Shown piece by piece: positions 9,007 to 16,944 of a stretch of 64,000 nucleotides of DNA. The position numbers and the translations under genes are program-made. The DNA is taken from contig NZ_VSFF01000001.1 of the NCBI RefSeq assembly GCF_008085905.1, positions 310,001-374,000 of the forward strand, read 5' to 3'. The stretch comes from Actinomadura syzygii (GTDB taxonomy: Bacteria > Actinomycetota > Actinomycetes > Streptosporangiales > Streptosporangiaceae). Positions within the stretch are counted from its first letter, which is position 1. Every line of letters starts with the position of its first letter. Below the pieces are notes generated by a model. It made no database searches. It was not told where the DNA came from and was given only the letters and a program-made list of their open reading frames with translations.

Positions 9007-9540
9007 GTGGAACCGGAGGCGTCCCGCGCGGACCTGGACACGGGCGTGGACACGGGCGCGGACACGGGCGTGGACCTCGCCGAGAAGCGCGCCCGCGCCC
9101 TGGTCGGACGGGTGGAGCGCCGGTCGCTCGGCGTCGTGCGCGCGGGCGCCGCCGCCGAGTTCGCGCGGGCCGCCGGGGAGGACGCGCCGCGCCTCGTCGA
9201 CCCGGACCATCCGGAGTTCGTCGTCCATCCGATGTACGTCGTCAGCCTGCTGCGCGGCGCGCCCGGCGCGGACGACGCGGAGTTCCGCCCGGACGGCATG
9301 TACCGCGACGAGGTGCCCGGCACGGACGGCCTGGACGTCTCCCTGATGGCCGGCGGCCAAGACGTTCGCTGGTCGTGCGCGGTTCGCGTAGGCGACGACA
9401 TCGAGGTCCGGCGGACGCTCGTCTCCGTCGAGCGAAAGGGACGGGGCGCGGGCTTCATCCTGCTGACCGTCGAGAAGACGTACGGGACGCCGGAACGCGG
9501 CGTGCTCGTCGAGGTCACGGAAAGGTTCATCGTCCGTTGA
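9007..9540 (+). CDS. FAS1-like/MaoC N-terminal hydratase subunit
   Basis: A 177-residue single-hotdog protein of the FAS1-like dehydratase (MaoC N-terminal) type, containing MYVVSLLRGA and a VRVGDDIEVRRTLVSVERKG stretch typical of the domain. Such subunits pair with a MaoC-C partner to form an enoyl-CoA hydratase heterodimer. The partner is probably the next gene, which overlaps it by 4 nt. The GTG start at 9007 has GGAGG 6 nt upstream. The N-terminus carries short DTGVDTG repeats encoded by GGACACGGGCG units at about 9038-9072. A paralogous pair lies at 16525-17470. Confidence 0.82.
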   Translation: MEPEASRADLDTGVDTGADTGVDLAEKRARALVGRVERRSLGVVRAGAAAEFARAAGEDAPRLVDPDHPEFVVHPMYVVSLLRGAPGADDAEFRPDGMYRDEVPGTDGLDVSLMAGGQDVRWSCAVRVGDDIEVRRTLVSVERKGRGAGFILLTVEKTYGTPERGVLVEVTERFIVR

Positions 9541-9941
9541 GCGAGCACGCACCCGTCCCGGGGCAGGACGTGACGCCCGTGCGGTCCGCGCCTGACGCGA
9601 TCCGGTTGCTGCGGTTCGGCGCGGTGACGCGGAACGCGCACCGGATCCACTACGACGCCGAGTTCGCCCGCTCCGAGGGGCTGGACGGACCGGTCGTGAT
9701 GGCCCAGTTGCACGGCTGCCTGTTCCACCGCGCGGCGGCGGAGTTCGCGGGCGGCGACCCGGCCGCGGTGCGCGCGGTCGGCTGGCTGAACCGCGCGCCC
9801 GCGTGCGCCGGGGACCGGCTGACCGTCACCGGGACCGTCCGCGAGGTCGGCCCGGACGAGATCGTCCTCGACCTGGAGGAACGGCGCGGCGACGGCACCG
9901 TGTGCTGCCGCGGCCACGCCGTCGTCGCCCGACGGCCCTGA
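9537..9941 (+). CDS. MaoC-like hydratase subunit (C-terminal hotdog type)
   Basis: A protein of about 134 residues with the MaoC signature LLRFGAVTRNAHRIHYDAEFARSEG, which carries the catalytic Asp/His region, and GPVVMAQLHGCLF. It probably completes a two-subunit CoA-ester hydratase with the preceding gene. I chose TTG 9537 because TTGA overlaps the previous stop, as elsewhere in this operon style; GTG 9570, preceded by GGGGCAGGAC, is a good alternative. The paralogue at 16525-16944 shares the RHS-type motif NSHRIHFD. It converges on the oxidoreductase gene with only 2 nt between them. Confidence 0.82.
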   Translation: MSEHAPVPGQDVTPVRSAPDAIRLLRFGAVTRNAHRIHYDAEFARSEGLDGPVVMAQLHGCLFHRAAAEFAGGDPAAVRAVGWLNRAPACAGDRLTVTGTVREVGPDEIVLDLEERRGDGTVCCRGHAVVARRP

Positions 9942-9943
9942 GG

Positions 9944-10903
9944 TCAGGGCATGGTCAGGGCGACCTTGCCGATGGCCGCGCCGGTGCGCAGCCGCTCGAC
10001 GGCCTCCCCGAGCCGGTCGATCTCGTACCGCTCGACGTGCAGGCTCAGCTCCCCGGCGGCGATCTCCTTCAGCAGCCGGTCGCCGACCTCGCCGAGCGCG
10101 CCGCCGCGCACCATCAGGTTGACCGGCAGCAGCGAGACGTTCGCGAGCAGGAAGTCGGCCAGGTCGACGGTGAACTCGCGACCGGCGGTGTACCCGACAA
10201 GCGCGGCCCGGCCGCCCGGCCGGACGTGCCCGAGCCCGTTCGCCAGCACCGGCCCGCCCACGGTGTCGACCAGCGCGTCGACGGGGCCGCCGAGCGCGTC
10301 GCGGTCCGCCAGGTCGGCGGCGAGGACGGCCCGCGCCCCGGACGGGACGTGCGCCAGCTTGCCGGGCCGTCCGACGACGCCGATCACCTCGGCCCCGGCC
10401 CGCACCGCGAGCTGCACGGCCAGCGACCCGACCGCACCGGCCGCGCCGGTCACGAGGACGCGCTCCCCCGCCTCGACGGCGGCGACGTCGTGCAGCGCGG
10501 CCCACGCCGTGGCGGCGGGCGAGAAGAAGCAGCAGGCCAGCGCCGGGTCGACGCCGTCCGGGACGGCGACGACCGCCTTGTCCGGCACGACGGCGTGCTC
10601 GGCCCAGCCGCCGTCCCGGCGCATCCCGAGCCCGGCGCCGCGCACCCGGACGAGCGCGCCCACCGGGTGGACGCCGGACGCGACGACCGTCCCGCACGCC
10701 TCGGTGCCGGGCACGAACGGCAGCGTCGGCAGGATGCCGAACCGGCCGTCCACGATGTTGAGGTCGAGGTGCCCGACCTGCGCGGCGCCGATCCGGACGA
10801 GCGTCTCCCCGTCCCGGGGCGGCGGGACCGGCCGGGTCTCGACGCGCGGCGTCGATCCGAACTCGGTCAGCACGAGCGCCCTGGACGCGTTCACCGTGGT
10901 CAT
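9944..10903 (-). CDS. Zinc-independent medium-chain NAD(P)H oxidoreductase (quinone-reductase-like)
   Basis: A 319-residue MDR-family protein. It has a GroES-like N-terminus (LVLTEFGSTPRVETRPVPPP) and an NADPH-binding motif GAAGAVGSLAVQLA near residues 140-155. No Cys/His/Glu zinc set is visible, so it should be a quinone-oxidoreductase or enoyl reductase type rather than a zinc alcohol dehydrogenase. The ATG at 10903 follows GGTGAGGG. The frame is open to 11071 but that extension crosses the control region. Candidate site D lies 46 bp upstream. A reductive step on an unsaturated intermediate is plausible but not shown. Confidence 0.88.
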   Translation of the reverse strand: MTTVNASRALVLTEFGSTPRVETRPVPPPRDGETLVRIGAAQVGHLDLNIVDGRFGILPTLPFVPGTEACGTVVASGVHPVGALVRVRGAGLGMRRDGGWAEHAVVPDKAVVAVPDGVDPALACCFFSPAATAWAALHDVAAVEAGERVLVTGAAGAVGSLAVQLAVRAGAEVIGVVGRPGKLAHVPSGARAVLAADLADRDALGGPVDALVDTVGGPVLANGLGHVRPGGRAALVGYTAGREFTVDLADFLLANVSLLPVNLMVRGGALGEVGDRLLKEIAAGELSLHVERYEIDRLGEAVERLRTGAAIGKVALTMP

Positions 10904-10948
10904 CACGCCCTCACCGTAGGTCCGGCCGCCGCGCGCCCGCATGGCGCG

Positions 10949-10967
10949 CGGTCCGCTGACCGGACCG
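10949..10967. promoter_or_regulatory. Candidate regulator site D (perfect 19-bp inverted repeat)
   Basis: CGGTCCG-CTGAC-CGGACCG, with both 7-bp arms perfectly complementary; this is the best copy in the window. It is 46 bp upstream of the oxidoreductase start at 10903. Confidence 0.75.
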
Positions 10968-11021
10968 CCGGGCCGCCGGTCCGGCCCCGCCGCCTGCCCG
11001 TCCGCGCCGCCCGGCCTCCGG

Positions 11022-11040
11022 CGTCTTGCTGAGCGGTCCG
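11022..11040. promoter_or_regulatory. Candidate regulator site E (19-bp inverted repeat)
   Basis: CGTCTTG-CTGAG-CGGTCCG, ending 75 bp upstream of the Rieske oxygenase start at 11116. The arms are imperfect, but spacer and spacing agree with the other copies, so the divergent region carries one site for each gene. Confidence 0.6.
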
Positions 11041-11115
11041 TTTCCATAGGCAAGCCGTTTTCGGCGGCCAATCATCTCGGCATCGCTCAACGTGACATCC
11101 GGAAGGACGATGCAC

Positions 11116-12318
11116 ATGACCGGCTCAGACTCGCCCGATCCGAAGGACGGGGACGGCGCCCGCCCCAGGGCGCGCGGGCTCGCGCGGCCGGGCCGGCAGG
11201 ACTGGTCCGCCTGGCCCGAGTACGACGCCGCCGCCGAGGGCTTCCGCGGCTACTGGTACCCGGTCACCTGGTCCAGTCACGTGACCGGGAAGCCGCTCGC
11301 CGTCAAGGTCTGCGGGGAGAAGATCGCGCTGGTCAGGGACGGCGGCCGGGCGTACGCGCTGCACGACCGCTGTCCGCACCGGGGCGTCCCGCTGTCGCTC
11401 GGCGACCAGCAGTTCCCGGGCACGCTGAGCTGCCCGTACCACGGCTGGACGTACCGGCTGAACGACGGCCAGTTGTGCGCCGTCATCACCGACGGGCCGG
11501 AATCGCGCATCTGCGGCAAGGTCACCGTGCGGACCTATCCGGTCGAGGAACGGCTCGGAATGGTGTGGGTGTTCGTGCCCATCGCGAACGAGGAGCCGCA
11601 CCCGATCGACTCGCAGCTTCCCGAGGAACTGGTCGAGAACCAGTTCGTCATGGGCGGCCGTATGCAGGAGCGTTCCGGGAACTGGCGCTTCGCCGCCGAG
11701 AACGGCTTCGACGAGGGGCACGCGAAATACCTGCACCGCACCTCGATGTGGCGGATGTTCAAGCCGATGCCCACCTGGAACATCACCAAGATCGTGCCTG
11801 GCGGGCGGTGGATCTACCGCGTCCAGGAGGAGGTGCACTGGGACGCGGACTTCCCCGGCGTCGGACGCTGGTCGAACAAGCGGTGGTGGAAGCTCCAGCC
11901 GCCGAAGGAGACCTTCAACATCGGCAACACCGGCAAGCCGAAGAAGATCAACCCGGTCATCGCGAAGTGCGACTTCCCGGGTTTCGCGTCGCTGTCCATG
12001 CCGGGCGTGCTGCGCATCGTCTACCCGAACTTCATCCACTACGAGTTCTACGTCCCGGTGGACGCCGACAACCACCGGTACGTCGGCGTGATGATCAACT
12101 TCACCGAGGGCTGGAAGGCCGCCGGGTTCTACGTCAAGTACCTGGGCGCGATCCGCTGGCTGTTCCACGGCCAGTTCACCGGCCAGGACGCCTGGATGGT
12201 CGACGTCACCGACGCCCCGCCGGAGAAGCTCTACCGCCCCGACGTGTCCCTCACCGCCTGGCGCGGCCTCGCGCAGGACGAGTTCGCCAAGAAGAAGGCG
12301 GCGGCGGGCGCGAAATGA
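11116..12318 (+). CDS. Rieske non-haem iron oxygenase alpha subunit, carbazole-dioxygenase (CarAa)-like
   Basis: A protein of about 400 residues. The Rieske motif is C86-P-H88 ... C106-P-Y-H109 (CPHRGVPL, CPYHGWTY). The mononuclear iron site is the 2-His-1-Asp region ENGFDEGHAKYLH near 190-205. The N-terminal WPEYDAAAEGFRGYWYPV and the later GVLRIVYPNFIHYEFYVPVD resemble CarAa, the homotrimeric carbazole 1,9a-dioxygenase, by memory of that protein. It should hydroxylate an aromatic ring with electrons from the reductase encoded at 19913. ATG 11116 is preferred over 11110 because GGAAGG is then about 9 nt away. It is first in an overlapping operon with the small protein, M20-like, extradiol dioxygenase and hydrolase genes. 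The substrate is unknown. Confidence 0.92.
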   Translation: MTGSDSPDPKDGDGARPRARGLARPGRQDWSAWPEYDAAAEGFRGYWYPVTWSSHVTGKPLAVKVCGEKIALVRDGGRAYALHDRCPHRGVPLSLGDQQFPGTLSCPYHGWTYRLNDGQLCAVITDGPESRICGKVTVRTYPVEERLGMVWVFVPIANEEPHPIDSQLPEELVENQFVMGGRMQERSGNWRFAAENGFDEGHAKYLHRTSMWRMFKPMPTWNITKIVPGGRWIYRVQEEVHWDADFPGVGRWSNKRWWKLQPPKETFNIGNTGKPKKINPVIAKCDFPGFASLSMPGVLRIVYPNFIHYEFYVPVDADNHRYVGVMINFTEGWKAAGFYVKYLGAIRWLFHGQFTGQDAWMVDVTDAPPEKLYRPDVSLTAWRGLAQDEFAKKKAAAGAK

Positions 12319-12452
12319 GATCCAAGGAGAGACCCGTGCGACGTCCCCTGCTCACCCTGATCACGGGAGCGGCCCTCGCGGTGGCCGCGCCGCTGCTCTG
12401 GCGGCGGCTCGCCCGCACCGTCAACACCCAGGTCCACCGGATCGACCCGTGA
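12315..12452 (+). CDS. Small single-span membrane protein, unknown function
   Basis: A 45-codon frame with one hydrophobic segment (LLTLITGAALAVAAPLLW) between basic flanks. Its ATG overlaps the oxygenase stop (ATGA) and its stop overlaps the GTG of the next gene (GTGA), so it is held in tight translational coupling, which argues that it is real. An internal GTG at 12336, with AAGGAG 6 nt upstream, would give 38 residues. No family was recognised; a membrane anchor or accessory protein for the pathway is conceivable. Confidence 0.6.
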   Translation: MRSKERPVRRPLLTLITGAALAVAAPLLWRRLARTVNTQVHRIDP

Positions 12453-13798
12453 CCGCTCCGGACGGCCGCGCCGGGCCGGACGGGCTGGACGGGCTGGACG
12501 GAGGCCGCCGCGAACAGGTCGCGGCGGCGTGGCGGCACGTCACCGCCGACCGGCTCCGCGAGCTGGTGCGGGGCCTGGTGGACGTGCCGAGCCCCACCGG
12601 CCGCGAGGGCCCGCTCGCCCGGCACATCGCGGACACGCTCGCCGCCGCCGGGATCCCGGCGGCGGCGCAGCCGATCGACGACCGGCAGGCGAACGCGTGG
12701 GGCCGGCTGCCCGGCGACGGCACCGGCCCCGACCTCATGCTGTACGCGCCGATCGACACCCTGACCACCGGCGACGCGGACGAGGACGTCCCGTGGATCG
12801 GGCCGGAGCTGCGTCCCGACATGCGCGCCGAGGCGCGAGACGTCGGCGACCTCGTGACGGGCCTCGGCGCGTCCAACCCGAAGGGCCACGCGGCCTGCGT
12901 GCTGATGGCCGCCGAGGCGATCCACCGCGCCGGGGTGCCGCTGACCGGCGACCTGCTCGTCGCGTTCGGCGCCGGCGGGATGCCGACGAACGCGCTGCCC
13001 GGGGACGCCCGGCGCAACACCGGTCAGGGCGCGGGCTGCTCGTTCCTGCTCGAACAGGGCCACTGGACCGACTTCGCGGTCATCGCCAAGCCCGGCTGGA
13101 CGGTCTCCTGGGAGGAGGTCGGCCTCGCCTGGTTCGAGGTGACGGTGCACGGCGTCCACACCTACGTCGGGTCGCGGCACCGCCTGCCCTACCGCAACGC
13201 GATCGCCGCCGCGGGCGAGGTCGCGAAGCGGCTCGAAGCCTGGTTCCCCGAGTACGCCGAGCGGCACACCGAGGGCACGGTCGCGCCGCAGGGCGTCGTC
13301 GCCTCGGTGGAGGGCGGCTGGCCGCGGATGGCGGCGGTCACGCCCGCCGCCTGCCGGATGCTGGTCGACCTGCGGATCGGCCCGCGCACCACGCCGATGC
13401 AGGCCAAGCGCGAGTTCGCCGCCGCGATCGAGAAGATCCGCGCCGACCTTCCCGGAACCGAGGTCACCTTTGAAATGGTGCTCGCCATTCCGGGCACCGC
13501 GTCCGACCCGGACACGTGGGTGTGTCGCAGCGCCATCGCCGCGTGGGAGGCCATGGCGGGACGCCCGCACGAGGTCATCCGCGGCAACAGCGGCGCGACG
13601 GACGCCAACATCCTGCGCGGGCGGGGCGTCCCGACCGTGCGGATCGGCATGCCCAAGGTGACCGACGCGCCTTTCGACATCGACTTCTCCATGGGGATGA
13701 ACACGGTCGACGTCCGGGGGATGGAACGGCTCACGCGCCATCTGATCCGCACGGCCGTCGACACCCTGACCCGAACCCGAGCCGAGGTGGGACTGTGA
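12449..13798 (+). CDS. M20-family-like protein with all metal ligands replaced
   Basis: A 449-residue protein with the M20 peptidase/deacylase layout: catalytic domain, inserted dimerisation domain (about 215-330), then catalytic domain. The metal-binding positions are not conserved: the usual HxD reads PID (LYAPIDTLTTG), the bridging Asp is Asn (GASNPKGH), the Glu-Glu pair is Gly-Gly (FGAGGMPTNA), the next acidic ligand appears as Lys (IAKPGWT), and the C-terminal His is Asn (SMGMNTVD). It therefore either uses different chemistry or has a non-catalytic role. The GTG start overlaps the small upstream gene and its own stop overlaps the dioxygenase start. A role in the amide chemistry of the island is only suggested by its place. 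Confidence 0.75.
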   Translation: MTAPDGRAGPDGLDGLDGGRREQVAAAWRHVTADRLRELVRGLVDVPSPTGREGPLARHIADTLAAAGIPAAAQPIDDRQANAWGRLPGDGTGPDLMLYAPIDTLTTGDADEDVPWIGPELRPDMRAEARDVGDLVTGLGASNPKGHAACVLMAAEAIHRAGVPLTGDLLVAFGAGGMPTNALPGDARRNTGQGAGCSFLLEQGHWTDFAVIAKPGWTVSWEEVGLAWFEVTVHGVHTYVGSRHRLPYRNAIAAAGEVAKRLEAWFPEYAERHTEGTVAPQGVVASVEGGWPRMAAVTPAACRMLVDLRIGPRTTPMQAKREFAAAIEKIRADLPGTEVTFEMVLAIPGTASDPDTWVCRSAIAAWEAMAGRPHEVIRGNSGATDANILRGRGVPTVRIGMPKVTDAPFDIDFSMGMNTVDVRGMERLTRHLIRTAVDTLTRTRAEVGL

Positions 13799-14754
13799 CG
13801 GAGATCGTGCTCGGTGTCGGAGCGTCGCACAGCACGCTGATGAACACCCATTGGGAAGAGACGACCCACAAGGACGAGGCGGAGCGTTTCCGCGACGGCC
13901 TGCGCGCGGCCCGCGACGAATTGGCGGCGGCGCGCCCGGACACCGTCGTCCTGGTCGGCTCGAACCATTTCCGCGGGTTCTGGCTGGACCTCATTCCGAG
14001 CTTCACGATCGGCGTCGGCGAATGCGTCGCGAGCGGCGAGTCCGGAACGCCGGAGGGCCCGCAGCCGGTGGACGTGGAACTGGCCCGGCACATCGCCGAC
14101 GAGCTCGTCGGCGGCGGCCGTTTCGACGTCGCCTTCTCGGCCCGGCTCCAGATCGACCACGGGCAGTCGCACGCGATCCAGTACCTGCTCGACGGGCTGG
14201 ACGTGGAGATCGTCCCGCTCGTGGTGAACGTGTTCGCACCGCCGCTGCCGACCCTCGCCCGCTGCGAGGCGCTCGGACACGCGATCCGGGAGGCCGTCAC
14301 CGCGTTCCCCGCCGGAAGGCGCGTCGCCGTCGTCGCCTCCGGCGGCCTGTCGCACCGGCTGCCCTGGCCCGACTGGCGGAGCCCGGACGGCGACGACGAG
14401 GAGTTCATGGTCCGCGCCTGGCTCGACGGCCGCAACAACTGGCGCGACTACGACGCGCGGCGGCGCCAGATCGTCCGGGCCGCCGAAAGCGCGATCACCC
14501 CGGAATTCGACGAGGAGTTCCTCGACCTGGTCGAGAAGGGCGAGACGCACCGCCTCACCGCCCAGACGACAGAGGAACTCGAAAAGGCGGCCGGGAACGG
14601 CGCCCAGGAACTGCGCACCTGGCTCGTCATGGCCGCCGCGCTCGGGCACGCGCCCGGCCGCCGCCTCGCCTACGAGGCGATCCCCGACTGGCTCACCGGA
14701 ATGGCCGTCGCCGTCATCGACCCCGCCCCCCGAGGCGAACAAGGAAAGGCTTAG
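13795..14754 (+). CDS. Class III extradiol ring-cleavage dioxygenase, MhpB-like
   Basis: A 319-residue LigB-superfamily enzyme, close in length to MhpB (2,3-dihydroxyphenylpropionate 1,2-dioxygenase). Shared landmarks are SHSTLM near residue 11, VVLVGSNHFRGFW, LQIDHGQSHA (catalytic His), ASGGLSHRLPWP (second His) and a C-terminal TWLVMAAALGH region. It opens a catechol-type ring next to the hydroxyls using Fe(II) and O2. The GTG start lies in a GTGA overlap with the M20-like gene. Rieske oxygenase, extradiol dioxygenase and C-C hydrolase make a coherent aromatic meta-cleavage sequence, although a separate dihydrodiol dehydrogenase is not obvious here. Confidence 0.9.
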   Translation: MTEIVLGVGASHSTLMNTHWEETTHKDEAERFRDGLRAARDELAAARPDTVVLVGSNHFRGFWLDLIPSFTIGVGECVASGESGTPEGPQPVDVELARHIADELVGGGRFDVAFSARLQIDHGQSHAIQYLLDGLDVEIVPLVVNVFAPPLPTLARCEALGHAIREAVTAFPAGRRVAVVASGGLSHRLPWPDWRSPDGDDEEFMVRAWLDGRNNWRDYDARRRQIVRAAESAITPEFDEEFLDLVEKGETHRLTAQTTEELEKAAGNGAQELRTWLVMAAALGHAPGRRLAYEAIPDWLTGMAVAVIDPAPRGEQGKA

Positions 14755-14756
14755 CG

Positions 14757-15632
14757 ATGAGCATCTGGACCGCACTGTCGGACCTCGACTACCGGCACAC
14801 CTACGTCGACGCGGGCGGCGTGCGGACGAGGGCCGTGCAGGCCGGGCCCGAGGACGGCGAGCACGTCGTCTTCCTGCACGGCACCAGCGGGCACCTTGAG
14901 GCGTTCGTCCGGAACCTCCCGGCGCACGCGGACAAGTACCGCTGCCACGCCATCGACATGCTCGGCCACGGGTACACCGGGAAGCCGGACGTCCCGCAGG
15001 AGATCCCGCGCTACGTCGAGCACCTGATCGCCTACCTCGACGCGGTCGGCGCGGAGCGCGCCCACCTGGTCGGGGAGTCGCTAGGCGGATGGGTGTCGGC
15101 GTGGCTGGCGAGCGAGCACCCGGAGCGGGTCGCGTCGCTGCAACTGCTGTGCATGGGCGGCACCAAGGTCAACCCGCCCGTGATGGAGCGCATCAAGAAG
15201 ACCACGACGGCCGCGTCCCTGAACGAGGACGTGGAGCTGACCCGCGACCGGCTGCGCCTCCTGTGGGCCGACTGGGACGAGGAGTTCGGCGACGAGCTGA
15301 CCGAGGTCCGCTACGCGATCTACCACCGTCCGGACTTCCAGAAGAACCTGCCGAACCTGCTCGCCTTGCAGGAGACCGAGGTCCGCGAGCGGAACCTGCT
15401 GCTGCCCGAGCGGATGGGCCGGATCACGGCGCCGACGCTGGTCGTCTGGGGCAACAAGAACCCGTTCGGCGACGTGCCCGAGGCGCAGGCGATCACCGAC
15501 GCGATCCCCGGCGCGCGGCTGGAGATCTTCAACGGCTGCGGGCACTGGCCGCAGCACGAGCAGGCGGACCGCTACAACCCGCTGAGCCTGGCGTTCCTGG
15601 CGGAGGCCCAGGTCAGAGCATTGCCAAAGTAA
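14757..15632 (+). CDS. Alpha/beta hydrolase, likely meta-cleavage product hydrolase
   Basis: A 291-residue alpha/beta-fold hydrolase. It shows LHGTSGHLEAF (oxyanion hole), the nucleophile elbow GESLGGW, an acid in WGNKNPFGD and the catalytic His in GCGHWPQHE. Lying directly after the extradiol dioxygenase gene (2 nt gap), it most likely hydrolyses the ring-fission product. It differs from the hydrolase at 8020, which has a GGGPG oxyanion motif, so the two are unlikely to be simple duplicates. It is the last gene of the oxygenase operon; no terminator hairpin was seen after it. Confidence 0.9.
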   Translation: MSIWTALSDLDYRHTYVDAGGVRTRAVQAGPEDGEHVVFLHGTSGHLEAFVRNLPAHADKYRCHAIDMLGHGYTGKPDVPQEIPRYVEHLIAYLDAVGAERAHLVGESLGGWVSAWLASEHPERVASLQLLCMGGTKVNPPVMERIKKTTTAASLNEDVELTRDRLRLLWADWDEEFGDELTEVRYAIYHRPDFQKNLPNLLALQETEVRERNLLLPERMGRITAPTLVVWGNKNPFGDVPEAQAITDAIPGARLEIFNGCGHWPQHEQADRYNPLSLAFLAEAQVRALPK

Positions 15633-15698
15633 GCAGAATGTGATTTGTTACATCATCCAGGCTCCCATGGCCGCCGAAATCCCTGCGAGGTCTGAGTC

Positions 15699-16508
15699 AT
15701 GGCAGTGGTTCCGTTCGCCCGTCCCGGATCGACAGCCGTCGCCGCCGCGGAGCAGTCCGCGGACGTCGACTCGATGAACTCCGTCATCGGCAAGACGCGG
15801 CTCATCGTCGAGGCGTTCACCGCCGACGACGACGCGCTCTCGCTCGCCGAGCTGGTCCGGCGGTCCGGGGTGACGAAGGCCAGCGTGCACCGGCTCGCCC
15901 AGGAACTGCTCGACTGGGGCGTGCTCGAACGGGCCGGGAACCGGTACCGGCTCGGCCTGCGGCTGTTCGAGATCGGCCAGCGGGTGCCGCGGCAGCGCAA
16001 TCTGCGCGAGGCCGCCCACCCGTACATGGAGGACCTGCTGCTCGCCACTCAGGAGACCGTCCATTTCGCGATTCACGACGGGCTGGAAGTGCTTTATGTG
16101 GAGAAGCTCGTCGTCCATCGCGGGCTGAACAAGCAGTCGCGCATCGCTGGACGGCTGCCGCTGCACTGCACGGCGACGGGAAAGGTGATTCTCGCTTTCT
16201 CGCCTCCGGAACTGCTTCAGGAAGTGCTCCGCAACGGGCTCACCGTGCTGACCCGCAAGACCGTCACGCAGCCGGGGCGGCTTCGCCAGCAGGTCGAGCG
16301 GGCCCGCGCGGGACGCCTCGCGGTCGAGGTCGAGGAGACCCGGCTCGGCTACATGAGCGTGGCCGTCCCGGTCTTCGGCGAGGAGGACGCGCTGGTCGGC
16401 GCGCTGTCGATCACGGCGCCGACCTTCCGGATGAACCTCGGCCGGTTCGCGGGTGGCCTGCGGACGGCGGCGAACGGGATCTCCCGCTCGCTCCAGTCCG
16501 CTTCCTAG
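15699..16508 (+). CDS. IclR-family transcriptional regulator
   Basis: A 269-residue protein with an N-terminal winged helix-turn-helix (about residues 28-88, LSLAELVRRSGVTKASVHRL as recognition part) and a C-terminal IclR effector domain (LHCTATGKVILAF, TRLGYMSVAVPVF). IclR proteins bind inverted repeats and respond to small aromatic or carboxylic ligands. This is the only regulator inside the catabolic island, so it is the natural candidate to read the six 19-bp sites; none of them precedes its own gene. The 66-bp leader carries an AT-rich stretch with TGAT-N7-ATCA near 15640-15655, which may be an autoregulatory site but is weak. Confidence 0.92.
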   Translation: MAVVPFARPGSTAVAAAEQSADVDSMNSVIGKTRLIVEAFTADDDALSLAELVRRSGVTKASVHRLAQELLDWGVLERAGNRYRLGLRLFEIGQRVPRQRNLREAAHPYMEDLLLATQETVHFAIHDGLEVLYVEKLVVHRGLNKQSRIAGRLPLHCTATGKVILAFSPPELLQEVLRNGLTVLTRKTVTQPGRLRQQVERARAGRLAVEVEETRLGYMSVAVPVFGEEDALVGALSITAPTFRMNLGRFAGGLRTAANGISRSLQSAS

Positions 16509-16524
16509 GCCGCCGGCGGGACGG

Positions 16525-16944
16525 TCAGCGCGATGGGACGCGCACCTCAGCGGTGCCGGTCGCGCACACCGTCCCGTCGGCGGCCGTCCCGGTCAGGTCG
16601 AACTCGACGAGGTGTCCGTCGCCGTCGTCCGTCACGGCGGTGACCCGTCCGGAGAACGTCAGCGGGACGCCCGCGAACGCGGTCGCGCGGTTGCGCCACT
16701 CGACCCGGCGCAGGACGGCACCTGGCCCGGCGAAGCTCAGCACGGTCCGCGCGAACATCTCGCCGTGCAGGGTCGACTGCACGACCACGTCGGGGAATCC
16801 CTCGGCGCGAGCGTGCGCCTGGTCGAAGTGGATGCGGTGCGAGTTCCAGGTCACCGCGCTGAACCGGAAGAGCGCCAGGTGGGTCGGGGTGTACTCGATC
16901 GGCGGGCATACCGTGCCCGGTTCAGCCGCCATGCCCGTCTCCAC
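16525..16944 (-). CDS. MaoC-like hydratase subunit (C-terminal hotdog type)
   Basis: A 139-residue MaoC-domain protein with LALFRFSAVTWNSHRIHFD, which carries the catalytic Asp/His segment, and VVVQSTLHGEMFART. It is a paralogue of the protein encoded at 9537-9941 and should pair with the FAS1-like subunit encoded just upstream. The start overlaps the upstream gene by 23 nt from ATG 16944, or by 11 nt if Met5 (16932) is used. It converges on the IclR gene with 16 nt between the stops. Confidence 0.83.
   Translation of the reverse strand: METGMAAEPGTVCPPIEYTPTHLALFRFSAVTWNSHRIHFDQAHARAEGFPDVVVQSTLHGEMFARTVLSFAGPGAVLRRVEWRNRATAFAGVPLTFSGRVTAVTDDGDGHLVEFDLTGTAADGTVCATGTAEVRVPSR

Noticed and set aside
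10977..10983. A further CGGTCCG half-site between sites D and E
   Set aside because: No matching right arm at the 5-bp spacing; likely chance in GC-rich DNA.
15640..15656. TGAT-N7-ATCA in the IclR gene leader as an autoregulatory operator
   Set aside because: Short arms in an AT-rich patch and no second copy; mentioned in the gene entry but not called.
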